DNA of 11,144 nucleotides from Bifidobacteriaceae bacterium (lineage in GTDB: Bacteria > Actinomycetota > Actinomycetes > Actinomycetales > WQXJ01). The notes beneath the pieces were generated by a model that was not told the DNA's origin, ran no database searches, and was given only the letters and a program-made list of their open reading frames with translations. The DNA is taken from positions 1 through 11,144 of the forward strand of contig JAIRPS010000037.1 of NCBI GenBank assembly GCA_031256885.1. Direction: 5' to 3'. Positions 1 through 7,835 of the stretch are shown piece by piece (position 1 is the stretch's first letter; each line of letters starts with the position of its first letter). The translations under genes were made by a program, and so were the position numbers.

Positions 1-70
1 TACCTGGGGGCGTCGGGGACTGTGCCGCTCACAACAGCCGCCAATTCAGGCCCAAAACCTACACATCCCT

Positions 71-134
71 CAACTTTGCGCGGGATTTGTTCCCTAAAAT
101 CGGTCAATCAGGGAACAAATCCCGCGTAAAGTTG
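71..134. repeat. Long near-perfect inverted repeat (25-bp arms, 14-nt loop)
   Basis: The left arm (71-95, starting CAACTTTGCGCGGG) and the right arm (110-134, ending CCCGCGTAAAGTTG) are reverse complements except for one position (G in one arm where A would be needed in the complement). They surround a 14-nt AT-rich loop at 96-109. The pairing can be extended outwards to 68 and 137 with one G-T pair. No run of T follows on the + strand, so it is not a textbook intrinsic terminator. It could be the terminator of an unseen upstream gene, a REP- or MITE-like intergenic palindrome, or the remnant of a small mobile element. No target-site duplication was identified. Confidence 0.85.
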
Positions 135-194
135 GGGTGCCCACCGAGTGGGGGGTCCAAATTGAGCCCCGGAGGTGTGGTGGGCGCTCGGGAA

Positions 195-213
195 GCCGGG
201 CACTTGTCCCGGC
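195..213. repeat. Short GC-rich hairpin
   Basis: GCCGGG (195-200) and CCCGGC (208-213) form a perfect 6-bp stem around the 7-nt loop CACTTGT. It lies in the gene-free stretch before the first NIDO gene. It has no T-tract, and its role is unknown. Part of an upstream terminator or of a leader RNA are both possible. Confidence 0.5.
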
Positions 214-383
214 AGTTGGCGCAGCGGAAAAATGAACCTAAGGGTGCTTGTGGGACTGCTAGTCTTATGGACGCCGCAGCGGTCTTGTTTGAGGCTGCTG
301 GGTACAACTGAATTTGGTGCTGCATCCGGTTTGCTGATTGCCAGTGTCTGGTTGCGGCGCTGCCATGTTCAACCCGCTGCTTT

Positions 384-402
384 CACAGCAGTGACTGCTG
401 TG
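384..402 (+). promoter_or_regulatory. Perfect 8-bp hairpin in the leader of the first NIDO gene
   Basis: CACAGCAG (384-391) pairs perfectly with CTGCTGTG (395-402) across a 3-nt TGA loop. Flanking bases 371-376 and 403-409 can pair as well, with one bulge, giving a longer imperfect stem. It is not followed by T residues. It lies about 85 nt before the start codon at 488, so if transcription starts upstream it would be part of a structured 5' leader. No known riboswitch consensus was recognised. Confidence 0.5.
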
Positions 403-416
403 CGGTGTTGATGATG

Positions 417-457
417 TCTGGTAAGCCCCTTCCTGACAGAGCTACGGGCTGGCCAGA
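417..457 (+). promoter_or_regulatory. Stem-loop directly upstream of the first NIDO gene
   Basis: Positions 417-428 (TCTGGTAAGCCC) pair with 446-457 (GGGCTGGCCAGA) over 12 positions, with one G-T wobble (422/452) and one mismatch (423/451), around a 17-nt loop. The structure ends 20 nt before the Shine-Dalgarno sequence at 478-483. That position suits control of translation or transcript stability, or an attenuator. There is no T-tract that would make it an ordinary terminator. Function is inferred from position only. Confidence 0.5.
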
Positions 458-477
458 TGCACCCTGATCACATAAAA

Positions 478-483
478 AAGGAG
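478..483 (+). promoter_or_regulatory. Ribosome binding site for the first NIDO gene
   Basis: AAGGAG inside an A-rich run (AAAAAAGGAG) lies 4 nt before the ATG at 488. It is a strong Shine-Dalgarno sequence and fixes this start. No convincing -35/-10 pair was identified upstream. Confidence 0.85.
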
Positions 484-487
484 TGAA

Positions 488-3400
488 ATGCGCAAGCAAA
501 CTTCGCGCCGGTATTTAACCGGCTTGCTCGCCGCTGTAACAGTTGGCAGCCTAACCCTTACTGTCCTGGGGGCTCCCGCCCAGGCTGACGATCCGCCGCC
601 GCGCACCCTCGGCAAGGTAGCTGGCCAGCCGCTGAGCTACTGTGAGGCGAATAGCCTGGCACGTAATGATGATGGTTTCACCGGTGAGGTTAGCTTACCT
701 TTTGAAATCAACTTTTATGGCGCTCATCTGGACAAACTCTGGGTTAACAATAACGGTAACGTCACTTTTAACCAGGGTTTGAGCACGTATACACCATGGA
801 ACTTGACTGGTGAGGTGGGGTATGCAATCATTGCCCCATTCTTTGCTGATGTGGACACCCGTGGTGAAGCCTCAAAGCTGGTCACCTATGGTGCCGCGCC
901 GGACGGTTCAGCTTTTTGCGTCAACTGGGAAGATGTTGGCTACTACGCGAGTCGCACCGACAAACTGAACACTTTCCAGCTGATTCTCAGTAAGCCGCCC
1001 GCAGCGGCCAACCGTCCCGATGGCGATTTTGACATCACTTTCAACTATGACCAGATTCTTTGGGAAACCGGTGAAGCTTCTGGTGGCGTTGGTGGCTTTG
1101 GCGGCACATCGGCAGCTGCTGGCTGGACCCTCGGCACCGGTGAGCCGGGCACTTTCACCCAGTTGGAAGGCTCTTTTGTCAATGGTGCATTGCTGGATTC
1201 CGGTCCTCAGGCGTTGATCAACCATGCGCAAGGATCATCCCAGTTAGGTCGGTATGTTTGGGAAATTCGTAATAGCACTTTCAACCCCGAGGTTGGTAAC
1301 CTGACTGGTCGGGTGATTGACGAGCAAGGCCAGCCAGTCAGCGACGCCTATGTGGCAGCAACGCGCAGTGTGTTCGGCTCCAATACTTATACCGATGCCC
1401 AAGGTCACTTCTCTTTGGTTGGCTTACGCGCCCTCGACTACAACCTGCGAGTAGACCCACCGGCAGGTGCTGAACTGCGCCCCGCCACCGTGGCGGCAGC
1501 CGTTACCGCTGGTCAAACCAATGACATTGGCAATATCATTTTGCGCGCAGCGCGCACCTTGCCAATCAATACGAGTATGACCAATATCACTGGCGAAACC
1601 GCTGATGGCGCGCCAATCTTCTACTATCACTACCCAACCACATTGACTGTCACCAACCAATGCGTTGGCGGAAGCGGTAGGTATGAGATGTGGATTAACG
1701 GACGCCTCGTGGCGGCTGATAACCTAATCGAAGCACCGCCGGGTACCTACAGCCAAGTGATTGACCCAACCTATCCAATTTGGGGTAATGGTTTTATCAA
1801 CTACTGGATTGACTGCCCGGGCAACCCGCAAGAACGGCCAACTACTTTTGACATTTACATTGACCCTTCCGGTGTTATTGTCAACCAGTACGGTGACCCA
1901 ATCAGCGGAGCCACTGTCACCTTGTCACGCTCAGAAACAGCTGAAGGTACCTACACGGTGCTGCCCAACGGTTCGCCAATACTTTCCCAAAACACTCCCG
2001 ATAATCCGCAAACCACCACGTCAGACGGCTTTTTCGGTTGGGATGTACAGGCCGGTTGGTATCAGGTCAATGTCACCACACCGGGTGGCGGCCAAGCCCA
2101 AGTTGGCCAAATGCAAGTGCCACCGGCACGCACTTCCCTGGTGATCAGCGCTAACGTGCCAGGTGCACGGCCTTCGCAACCAACGGTTGCACCGCAGTTT
2201 GCTGGGACTGTTGCGGCTGGTCAAACCGTGTCACTGGTTGAAGGTACCTGGTCCGGAGCGGTCACTACTGATGTGATCACCTGGCAATCTGGTGGGGTAA
2301 ACCTCGGTACTGGCCCGTCGGTCAGCCTGCCACTTGATTGGAGCGGTGATTTGGAGGCAGTAATCCAGGCTCACCGTACCGTCCAAGGCCATGATCAGGG
2401 CATTAGCCCGGAAGATGGCGGCAGCATTGTCAACTACAACTTCCCCTTCACCTACACTCTGACCGCTAATGGCATTGTTTGGCCAGAAATCCCCACTCAG
2501 GGCACTGACTACTCGCCGATCTTGCAGGTGTATGTCAGCATTTATGCTGGTCTCTATGAGAACACCGCCGACTACTGGACAACTGCCTCCTTCGCGGCTT
2601 TCACCAGTGCCCTTGCCAATGCACGCACCGCATTGGCGAGCGGTTTTGTAAGCCAAGCCGATTGCGAACGCCTCAGCGCTGCCCTGGTAGCTGCTGGTGA
2701 AGGCCTGCGCCCCGCAGTTGATCGTTCCGCCTTAGCCAGTTTGGTGGCGATTGCCAGCGAAATCTTGGCTGACCCCGACGGTTATGTCAGCACCGGTATT
2801 GCTGAATTGACTACTGCTTTGGCAACCGCCCGCGCAGTGCTGGATGATCCCTTGGCCACCCAAGATCAGATCGCCGCCCAAACCACAGCTTTGGCCCAAA
2901 CGCTTAGCCGGGTTTTCCCGAAAGGTGATAAAACGCTGCTGCAAGCATTAATTGGCCTGGTCAGTAGCTTGGATGGCGAAAAGTACACTCCCAATAGTTG
3001 GCAGGCAGTCAGTGCTGCACTCAGCGCCGCACAGCTTGTTCAGGCCGATGTCGATGCATCAGATCAAGCTGTTGATGCCGCCGTGAGTGGGCTTGAGCAG
3101 GCACTTGATCAACTGAAACTGCGGGCTTCCAAGTCCGGTTTGGCTTCAGCGATTGCGGTGGCCAGCACCATTACCAGTAACGCTGGACTGTATGTGCCTT
3201 CTTCGCTGGCTGGCTTGGCTGATGCGCTCAGCGCAGCTCAGGCGGTTTATGCCGACAACAACGCTAGCCAAGCTGAAGTAGCAGCTGCTCAAGCTGCTTT
3301 GCTGGCGCGGATCACGGTAGCCAAACTGCGCCTGACTGGGGCAAACCCCTTGCCCTTAGCGGTGGCAGCGAAGGCGGCCGCTGACCCGGCAGCGGTTATC

Positions 3401-3661
3401 ACATTGAGTTTGGCCAAACCGACAGTCAAAGGTAAAGCACGGGTTGGGCGAGTGCTGCGCGCCAGCGTCAAAGCGCCCGGCGCAGCTTTGCAATACCAGT
3501 GGTACCGTTCCGGTAAGGCGATCGCCGGTGCCAAGTCCGCAACTTACCGTGTCAGCAAAGCTGACGCTGGTAAACGTTTGAGTGTCCGTGTTAAGGCCAG
3601 CGTGGTTGGCGGTAAAGCGGTAGCTAAACGTTCGGCGAAGACCAGTAAAGTCAAGCGCTAA
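488..3661 (+). CDS. Secreted nidogen-like (NIDO) multidomain surface protein with FIVAR-type repeats
   Basis: A 1057-residue exported protein, probably an adhesin or matrix-interacting protein; no catalytic site is visible. Residues 1-33 are a Sec signal peptide (basic n-region RKQTSRR, hydrophobic core, likely cleavage after AQA). Residues 41-262 match the nidogen-like domain (APFFADVDTRG, FCVNWEDVGYY, LNTFQLIL, GDFDITFNYD, then a Gly-rich GWTLGT segment). Carboxypeptidase-regulatory-like modules lie at about 270-325 (NLTGRVIDEQGQPVSDAYV) and 460-530 (QYGDPISGATVTL, FGWDVQAGWY). An unassigned module with two cysteines lies between them. An Ig-like segment (about 562-655) precedes four helical repeats of about 67-70 residues (674-949, FIVAR-like; the first is degenerate). 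The C-terminus (about 970-1057) is a basic Ig-like domain (KPTVKGKARVGR, YQWYRSGKAI). There is no LPXTG motif and no C-terminal membrane segment, so cell attachment is unexplained. The start is set by a strong ribosome binding site. It is followed by a terminator, so it is probably monocistronic. Confidence 0.9.
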   Translation: MRKQTSRRYLTGLLAAVTVGSLTLTVLGAPAQADDPPPRTLGKVAGQPLSYCEANSLARNDDGFTGEVSLPFEINFYGAHLDKLWVNNNGNVTFNQGLSTYTPWNLTGEVGYAIIAPFFADVDTRGEASKLVTYGAAPDGSAFCVNWEDVGYYASRTDKLNTFQLILSKPPAAANRPDGDFDITFNYDQILWETGEASGGVGGFGGTSAAAGWTLGTGEPGTFTQLEGSFVNGALLDSGPQALINHAQGSSQLGRYVWEIRNSTFNPEVGNLTGRVIDEQGQPVSDAYVAATRSVFGSNTYTDAQGHFSLVGLRALDYNLRVDPPAGAELRPATVAAAVTAGQTNDIGNIILRAARTLPINTSMTNITGETADGAPIFYYHYPTTLTVTNQCVGGSGRYEMWINGRLVAADNLIEAPPGTYSQVIDPTYPIWGNGFINYWIDCPGNPQERPTTFDIYIDPSGVIVNQYGDPISGATVTLSRSETAEGTYTVLPNGSPILSQNTPDNPQTTTSDGFFGWDVQAGWYQVNVTTPGGGQAQVGQMQVPPARTSLVISANVPGARPSQPTVAPQFAGTVAAGQTVSLVEGTWSGAVTTDVITWQSGGVNLGTGPSVSLPLDWSGDLEAVIQAHRTVQGHDQGISPEDGGSIVNYNFPFTYTLTANGIVWPEIPTQGTDYSPILQVYVSIYAGLYENTADYWTTASFAAFTSALANARTALASGFVSQADCERLSAALVAAGEGLRPAVDRSALASLVAIASEILADPDGYVSTGIAELTTALATARAVLDDPLATQDQIAAQTTALAQTLSRVFPKGDKTLLQALIGLVSSLDGEKYTPNSWQAVSAALSAAQLVQADVDASDQAVDAAVSGLEQALDQLKLRASKSGLASAIAVASTITSNAGLYVPSSLAGLADALSAAQAVYADNNASQAEVAAAQAALLARITVAKLRLTGANPLPLAVAAKAAADPAAVITLSLAKPTVKGKARVGRVLRASVKAPGAALQYQWYRSGKAIAGAKSATYRVSKADAGKRLSVRVKASVVGGKAVAKRSAKTSKVKR

Positions 3662-3666
3662 TCCTT

Positions 3667-3710
3667 GGCTGGTGTGCGGTCAGTTCAAAACAACTGGCCG
3701 CACACCGGCC
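3667..3710 (+). terminator. Strong hairpin terminator after the first NIDO gene
   Basis: Positions 3667-3685 pair with 3692-3710 over 19 positions with only two G-T wobbles, around the 6-nt loop CAAAAC. The hairpin starts 5 nt after the TAA stop at 3659-3661. The following sequence (TTACCACTTACTC) is only weakly T-rich. It most likely ends the first NIDO transcript and separates it from the paralogue downstream. The rest of the gap, 3711-3870, shows no clear promoter; it contains a 10-bp palindrome GCCAATTGGC at 3806-3815 of unknown meaning. Confidence 0.8.
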
Positions 3711-3870
3711 TTACCACTTACTCAAAGCTGACAGCAGTTCACAAACTCAACCGCTTCAGCTCAAGATCAGCACCGCCCGGTGGGTGGACGCTTGTGGCTG
3801 ATGCGGCCAATTGGCATCTTTGGTGGTCTATGGTGGGTTATCAACGCCCCAATGGTCTTCGCCAAGCCAA

Positions 3871-3876
3871 GAGGAG
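3871..3876 (+). promoter_or_regulatory. Ribosome binding site choosing the start of the second NIDO gene
   Basis: GAGGAG lies 5 nt before ATG 3882. The open frame continues upstream to an ATG at 3780 and another at 3852, but neither has a comparable Shine-Dalgarno sequence. A start at 3852 would add a KPR-containing basic n-region to the signal peptide, so it is a reasonable alternative. Confidence 0.7.
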
Positions 3877-3881
3877 CGAAC

Positions 3882-6800
3882 ATGCCATATAGCCACCCGG
3901 TTAACAGCGCGCTAGCCTGCCTAGCAAGTGCCACGCTCGCCGTATTTTCGCTGGTTGTGCCAACGCAGGCAGCACCAGTTGGGCTGGCTGATCAAGGAGT
4001 TGACCTGCCCAGTAAAACAGTTCGCAGTTTGGCTGACCCACTGGCACCAGCCGCCCTGACCAGTTTATACACCAACTCTGCCACCGGGCAGATCAGCGGG
4101 CAGGTGACTTGGCATATTGGTGGTCAGGACATTGCTTTGACGGCTGATGCGGGTTACCTGCGTCTTTGGCGGCAAACCGCTGGTGCATGGCAGGAAGCAG
4201 ACGTCACTTACCCTGACCAAACTGGCACCTACCAATTCGCCGATCTGTCTTGGGGTGACTATGCGGTTGAGTTCGTTTCACAAAGCCCTGACCGGTGGGG
4301 GCAGTTCTCCGGTCTGGTAAATACCAATACTGTGGTTGATCCCCGTGTCCGCATCATTACCGTAACACCTGATAACCCGACTGATCAGATCAATTTTAGC
4401 CCGGCCACACGGATAAGCGGTCTGCCAACAATCAAGGGTGAAGTGTTGACAGGTGGTGAAGATGTCGGCAGTAGTTTGCCAATCCGCGCATTGGTGACTG
4501 GTGCTGATGGCCGTTGGGCTTTACAAACTAGTTTTGAGGCAACTGTTTGGAGTAACTGGAACTTTGCTGGTCAACTGCCACCCGGTCTTTACCGTCTGGC
4601 AGTCAATAAAGGGCGAGTCAGCGGTTGGGTGGATATAACGGTTGATGTGCTGGGTTTGCCGGATGCTGATCGGGTGCTTTTACCGGTGATTGTTTCGCCA
4701 CTGCCAACCATCAGCGGGCGTGTTGGTGTGCCCGCTGAGTTCATGGCTGATTTACGAGTTTCGGCATACAGCCAAGCGAATGATTTTGCCGTGGCTGTGA
4801 AAACTGTTGACGTTGATAGTAGTGATGGTCAATATGTTTTACCGGTGCCGCCTGGAGCGTATCGGGTTGTTTTCACATCGCGTAACAGCCGCGTGGTTAC
4901 ACAAGTTTATAATGGTGTGCGGCTCACTGGTCCAGTGGCGGAAGCGACTGAGGCAACTTTGGTGGAGGTGAGCGAGCAACAGCAACCAACCGATATTAAC
5001 GCAATATTGTCGGTAATCCCTGATGTGTCGCAGGCTACCAAAGTGATCACTGGCCAAGTGGTTACCGCCGATGCCGCAGCTGTTGCCAACGGCGCAACAG
5101 TGCGGCTTTACCGCTGGCAAAGTAATGAATGGTTTGAACAAGCCACGACACTAACTGATTCAACAGGCAGTTATCGTTTTACAGTGAATATGCCTTCTGG
5201 CAGTCTGGCGACTCTCAGTGCCAGCTTGGCTGGCTACACCACAACCTATTTAGGTGATACGCTGACTCAACCAGCTGTTGCTGATTCAGCAGGCGTCGCT
5301 ACCGTTGGTTTAACAGGCATGCATGTGCCAACCATTTCTTTGCAGGTACACAATCCTGTTTTAGGGAAAGTGGCTGGTCAAGACTATGATTTTTGCCGCA
5401 GCAAGCAACTGCCCGCCAGTGATGATGGCTATTCCGATGTCGTTGACCTTCCTTTCGCCATAAATTTTTACGGCCAAACATATGGGCAGGCCTATGTCAA
5501 TAATAATGGAAATATTACTTTCACGGAGCCGCAGCCGGACTTTACCCCTTCCGACTTAGATGGTGGAGTGGATTACCCGGTGATTGCGCCTTTCTTCGCT
5601 GATGTTGATACGCGCGGCTACGATTCATTAGCGGTCACTTTTGGCTCTTCGCCTGATGGGCGGCAGTTTTGTGTGAATTGGGCGGAGGTTGGCTATTTCA
5701 ATGCGCGCAGCGACCGGCTGAATACTTTCCAGTTAATTCTTTCCAAACCCTCAACTAGTGCTAAACGTTCGATTGGTGATTTTGATATCATTTTCAATTA
5801 TGATGAAATACGCTGGGAGGCTGGCCAATCTTCCGGTGGTCTGGGTGGTCTGGGAGGCAAGGCAGCGGCGGTCGGTTGGACTTTGGGAACCCAAACAGCC
5901 GGCACATCTGTGCAATTAGCTGGCTCACTCACACCAGGAGCTTTGCTTGACAATGGTCCTTATGCCTTAGTTGGCCATGAGCTAAATAGCGGCAAGCTCG
6001 GCCGTTATATTTGGGAGATTCGCAATGGCGACTCGCCGGTTAGCTTTGGTAACTTGGTAGGTCGGGTGGTTGATGCATCTGGCCAACCAATTGCTGGTGC
6101 ATACATTGAGGCACAGCTGGCGGCTTTTGGCGGGAACACGATTACTGATAATGATGGTCGCTACACTCTGGGTGGTTTGCGTGCCGCCAACCATCTGCTG
6201 CGCGTTGACCCTCCAGCCGGCTATTCACTGCGTCCAGCCAGCACACATGTGGCTGTGGCGGCCGGGCAAACCACTGAGGTCGCGGAGATTGCCTTGCATC
6301 AGGCACGCGGACTGCCAGAAGAGGTGACAGTCACCAACGGTGATGTTCCTGCCAGTGAAACAGCTGATGGTGTGCCGTTGGTTGACTATCGTGAACCGAT
6401 CACTGTGTCGGTGGCCTCAGCTTGTCAAGCTGGCCAAGGGGCTTACCAGCTGAGTCTTCATGGCAATACTGTGCGTGAAGGGGCATTGCTTCAAAGCTCG
6501 TCCAATACTTACCTGGCAACAATTGCGCCAATCTTCCCGGCTGGTGGTAACGGTGAAATTCGATACACCATCACTTGCGATACCGGTTCTAGCCAAACCG
6601 GCGGCTTTGATGTTTATGTCAGACCATCAAGCCTGGTGGTGAACCAATATGGTGATCCAATTGTTGGTGCGACTGTTACGCTTTTGCGTTCACCAACCTT
6701 AGACGGAGTCTATGAAGCGCCCGATGCCGGTGCCTGGGTGCTGTCAACCAGCACACCCAATAATCCGCAAGTTACTGGCAGTGGCGGGGCTTTTGGCTGG

Positions 6801-7835
6801 GATGCTCACTTTGGTTGGTACAAGGTGCAAGTGCATGCCCCCGGCGTTTTGCCGGCTGTATTTGGACCATACCAAGTTGCTCCAGCACGCACCGGTTTAA
6901 TCATGGTTGTCCAAGTGGCGTCCGCTCAGCCTTCGCCACCTTTAAGTCAGCCGCAAATACTGGGTAACGTTGCAGCCTGCCAACGCCTTAGTTTAGATTC
7001 CGGTGTTTGGGCAGGGGAAGTGACGGTTGAGGAGGTGACTTGGCGGGCTGGTAACACGGTACTTGGCTCAGCCTGGGCAGTTGACGTGCCGCCGGATGCG
7101 GCTGGCCAAATGATCACGGCATCTTTGCGTTTAGTCCGTCAACAGATTGGCAATCTTGACGGTATCAGTGACAACGACGGTGGTCAGGCGATTGCGCAGC
7201 AGTTTGCTTTCAACCACACGGTGATTGGTGGTGTTGCTGGAACCGGATCATGCCCAAGCCCACCAGCAAGCAGTTTGCCTGATCAAACCATAACTGCTAG
7301 TCAAGCAGCGCCCAAAGCTCGAACAGTCGTCAAAGTTAAAGCTGGCCAAACCGCCGTGACTTTGCTGAAAGGCCGCTCCATCACAATCAAAGGGGCTGCC
7401 TACTTGAGTGATGGTTCGCGCACAACGGTGACTTACCGATCTGCCAAACCAAAAATCGCCAAGGTTTCACAAACCGGCAAAATCACCGGCTTGCGCACCG
7501 GCAAAACGAGCATTGTGTTGACTGCGCCGGGCGGACGTATTGCCAAATTACAGGTGATCGTGTTGGCGCGAGCTAAGCTGGCTGGTCAAGCCAAAACCTT
7601 GTCAGTCAGTGGTTTCAGCAAGGCGCTGAAAATTGGTGAGGTGCGTTCTTTGACCAGCACAATCAAACCGAGCAGGGCTGCTGGTTTACGTGTCAGCTAT
7701 GCATCGACTAACCGTGCAGTGGTGCAGATTGACCAGTGGGGACGCCTTGTAGCCCGCCAAGCCGGCACGGCATACATCACCATCAAGGCGGGGCGGCTCA
7801 GCCGCCGCGCCAAGGTCACCGTAACCGCGCCATAG
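3882..7835 (+). CDS. Secreted nidogen-like (NIDO) multidomain surface protein with Big_2-type C-terminus
   Basis: A 1317-residue paralogue of the protein encoded at 488-3661, probably also an extracellular adhesin-like protein. Residues 1-30 are a signal peptide (core LACLASATLAVFSLVV, likely cleavage after TQA) with an unusually uncharged n-region. Residues 68-460 contain about four beta-sandwich modules resembling carboxypeptidase-regulatory or SdrD B-type repeats (e.g. GQVVTADAAAVANGATVRLY). The NIDO domain is at 494-715 (APFFADVDTRG, FCVNWAEVGYF, LNTFQLIL, GDFDIIFNYD). It is followed, in the same order as in the paralogue, by a regulatory-like module (723-780), a two-Cys module (C848, C899), a second regulatory-like module (QYGDPIVGATVTL, 922-934) and an Ig-like segment up to about 1114. 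The C-terminus (about 1148-1315) carries two Big_2-like domains (KIAKVSQTGKITGLRTGKTS; WGRLVARQAGTAYITIKAG). There are no FIVAR repeats, LPXTG motif or membrane anchor. The start at 3882 is chosen by GAGGAG. Confidence 0.9.
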   Translation: MPYSHPVNSALACLASATLAVFSLVVPTQAAPVGLADQGVDLPSKTVRSLADPLAPAALTSLYTNSATGQISGQVTWHIGGQDIALTADAGYLRLWRQTAGAWQEADVTYPDQTGTYQFADLSWGDYAVEFVSQSPDRWGQFSGLVNTNTVVDPRVRIITVTPDNPTDQINFSPATRISGLPTIKGEVLTGGEDVGSSLPIRALVTGADGRWALQTSFEATVWSNWNFAGQLPPGLYRLAVNKGRVSGWVDITVDVLGLPDADRVLLPVIVSPLPTISGRVGVPAEFMADLRVSAYSQANDFAVAVKTVDVDSSDGQYVLPVPPGAYRVVFTSRNSRVVTQVYNGVRLTGPVAEATEATLVEVSEQQQPTDINAILSVIPDVSQATKVITGQVVTADAAAVANGATVRLYRWQSNEWFEQATTLTDSTGSYRFTVNMPSGSLATLSASLAGYTTTYLGDTLTQPAVADSAGVATVGLTGMHVPTISLQVHNPVLGKVAGQDYDFCRSKQLPASDDGYSDVVDLPFAINFYGQTYGQAYVNNNGNITFTEPQPDFTPSDLDGGVDYPVIAPFFADVDTRGYDSLAVTFGSSPDGRQFCVNWAEVGYFNARSDRLNTFQLILSKPSTSAKRSIGDFDIIFNYDEIRWEAGQSSGGLGGLGGKAAAVGWTLGTQTAGTSVQLAGSLTPGALLDNGPYALVGHELNSGKLGRYIWEIRNGDSPVSFGNLVGRVVDASGQPIAGAYIEAQLAAFGGNTITDNDGRYTLGGLRAANHLLRVDPPAGYSLRPASTHVAVAAGQTTEVAEIALHQARGLPEEVTVTNGDVPASETADGVPLVDYREPITVSVASACQAGQGAYQLSLHGNTVREGALLQSSSNTYLATIAPIFPAGGNGEIRYTITCDTGSSQTGGFDVYVRPSSLVVNQYGDPIVGATVTLLRSPTLDGVYEAPDAGAWVLSTSTPNNPQVTGSGGAFGWDAHFGWYKVQVHAPGVLPAVFGPYQVAPARTGLIMVVQVASAQPSPPLSQPQILGNVAACQRLSLDSGVWAGEVTVEEVTWRAGNTVLGSAWAVDVPPDAAGQMITASLRLVRQQIGNLDGISDNDGGQAIAQQFAFNHTVIGGVAGTGSCPSPPASSLPDQTITASQAAPKARTVVKVKAGQTAVTLLKGRSITIKGAAYLSDGSRTTVTYRSAKPKIAKVSQTGKITGLRTGKTSIVLTAPGGRIAKLQVIVLARAKLAGQAKTLSVSGFSKALKIGEVRSLTSTIKPSRAAGLRVSYASTNRAVVQIDQWGRLVARQAGTAYITIKAGRLSRRAKVTVTAP

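Noticed and set aside
3..311. Open frame running from the left edge through the palindrome, possible end of an upstream gene
   Set aside because: The translation is low in recognisable motifs and the middle part is the inverted repeat read as protein. The opposite strand is equally open, as expected for a palindrome. No family resemblance was seen.
232..411. Possible 59-residue hydrophobic small protein (MNLRVLVGLLVL...) before the first NIDO gene
   Set aside because: There is no good ribosome binding site, the end of the frame overlaps the 384-402 hairpin, and there is no supporting context. It cannot be excluded as a leader peptide, but the evidence is too thin to annotate.
1..487. Known riboswitch (c-di-GMP, ydaO-type c-di-AMP, cobalamin) in the leader region
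   Set aside because: None of the characteristic conserved motifs of these classes could be matched by eye, although hairpins are present.
2507..3336. FIVAR-type repeats as a DNA-level tandem repeat or possible assembly collapse
   Set aside because: The four units resemble each other at protein pattern level only. Their DNA sequences are clearly different, so no recent DNA repeat is present.
3806..3815. 10-bp palindrome GCCAATTGGC upstream of the second NIDO gene as an operator
   Set aside because: There is a single short palindrome and no identifiable promoter elements around it. Chance occurrence is likely.
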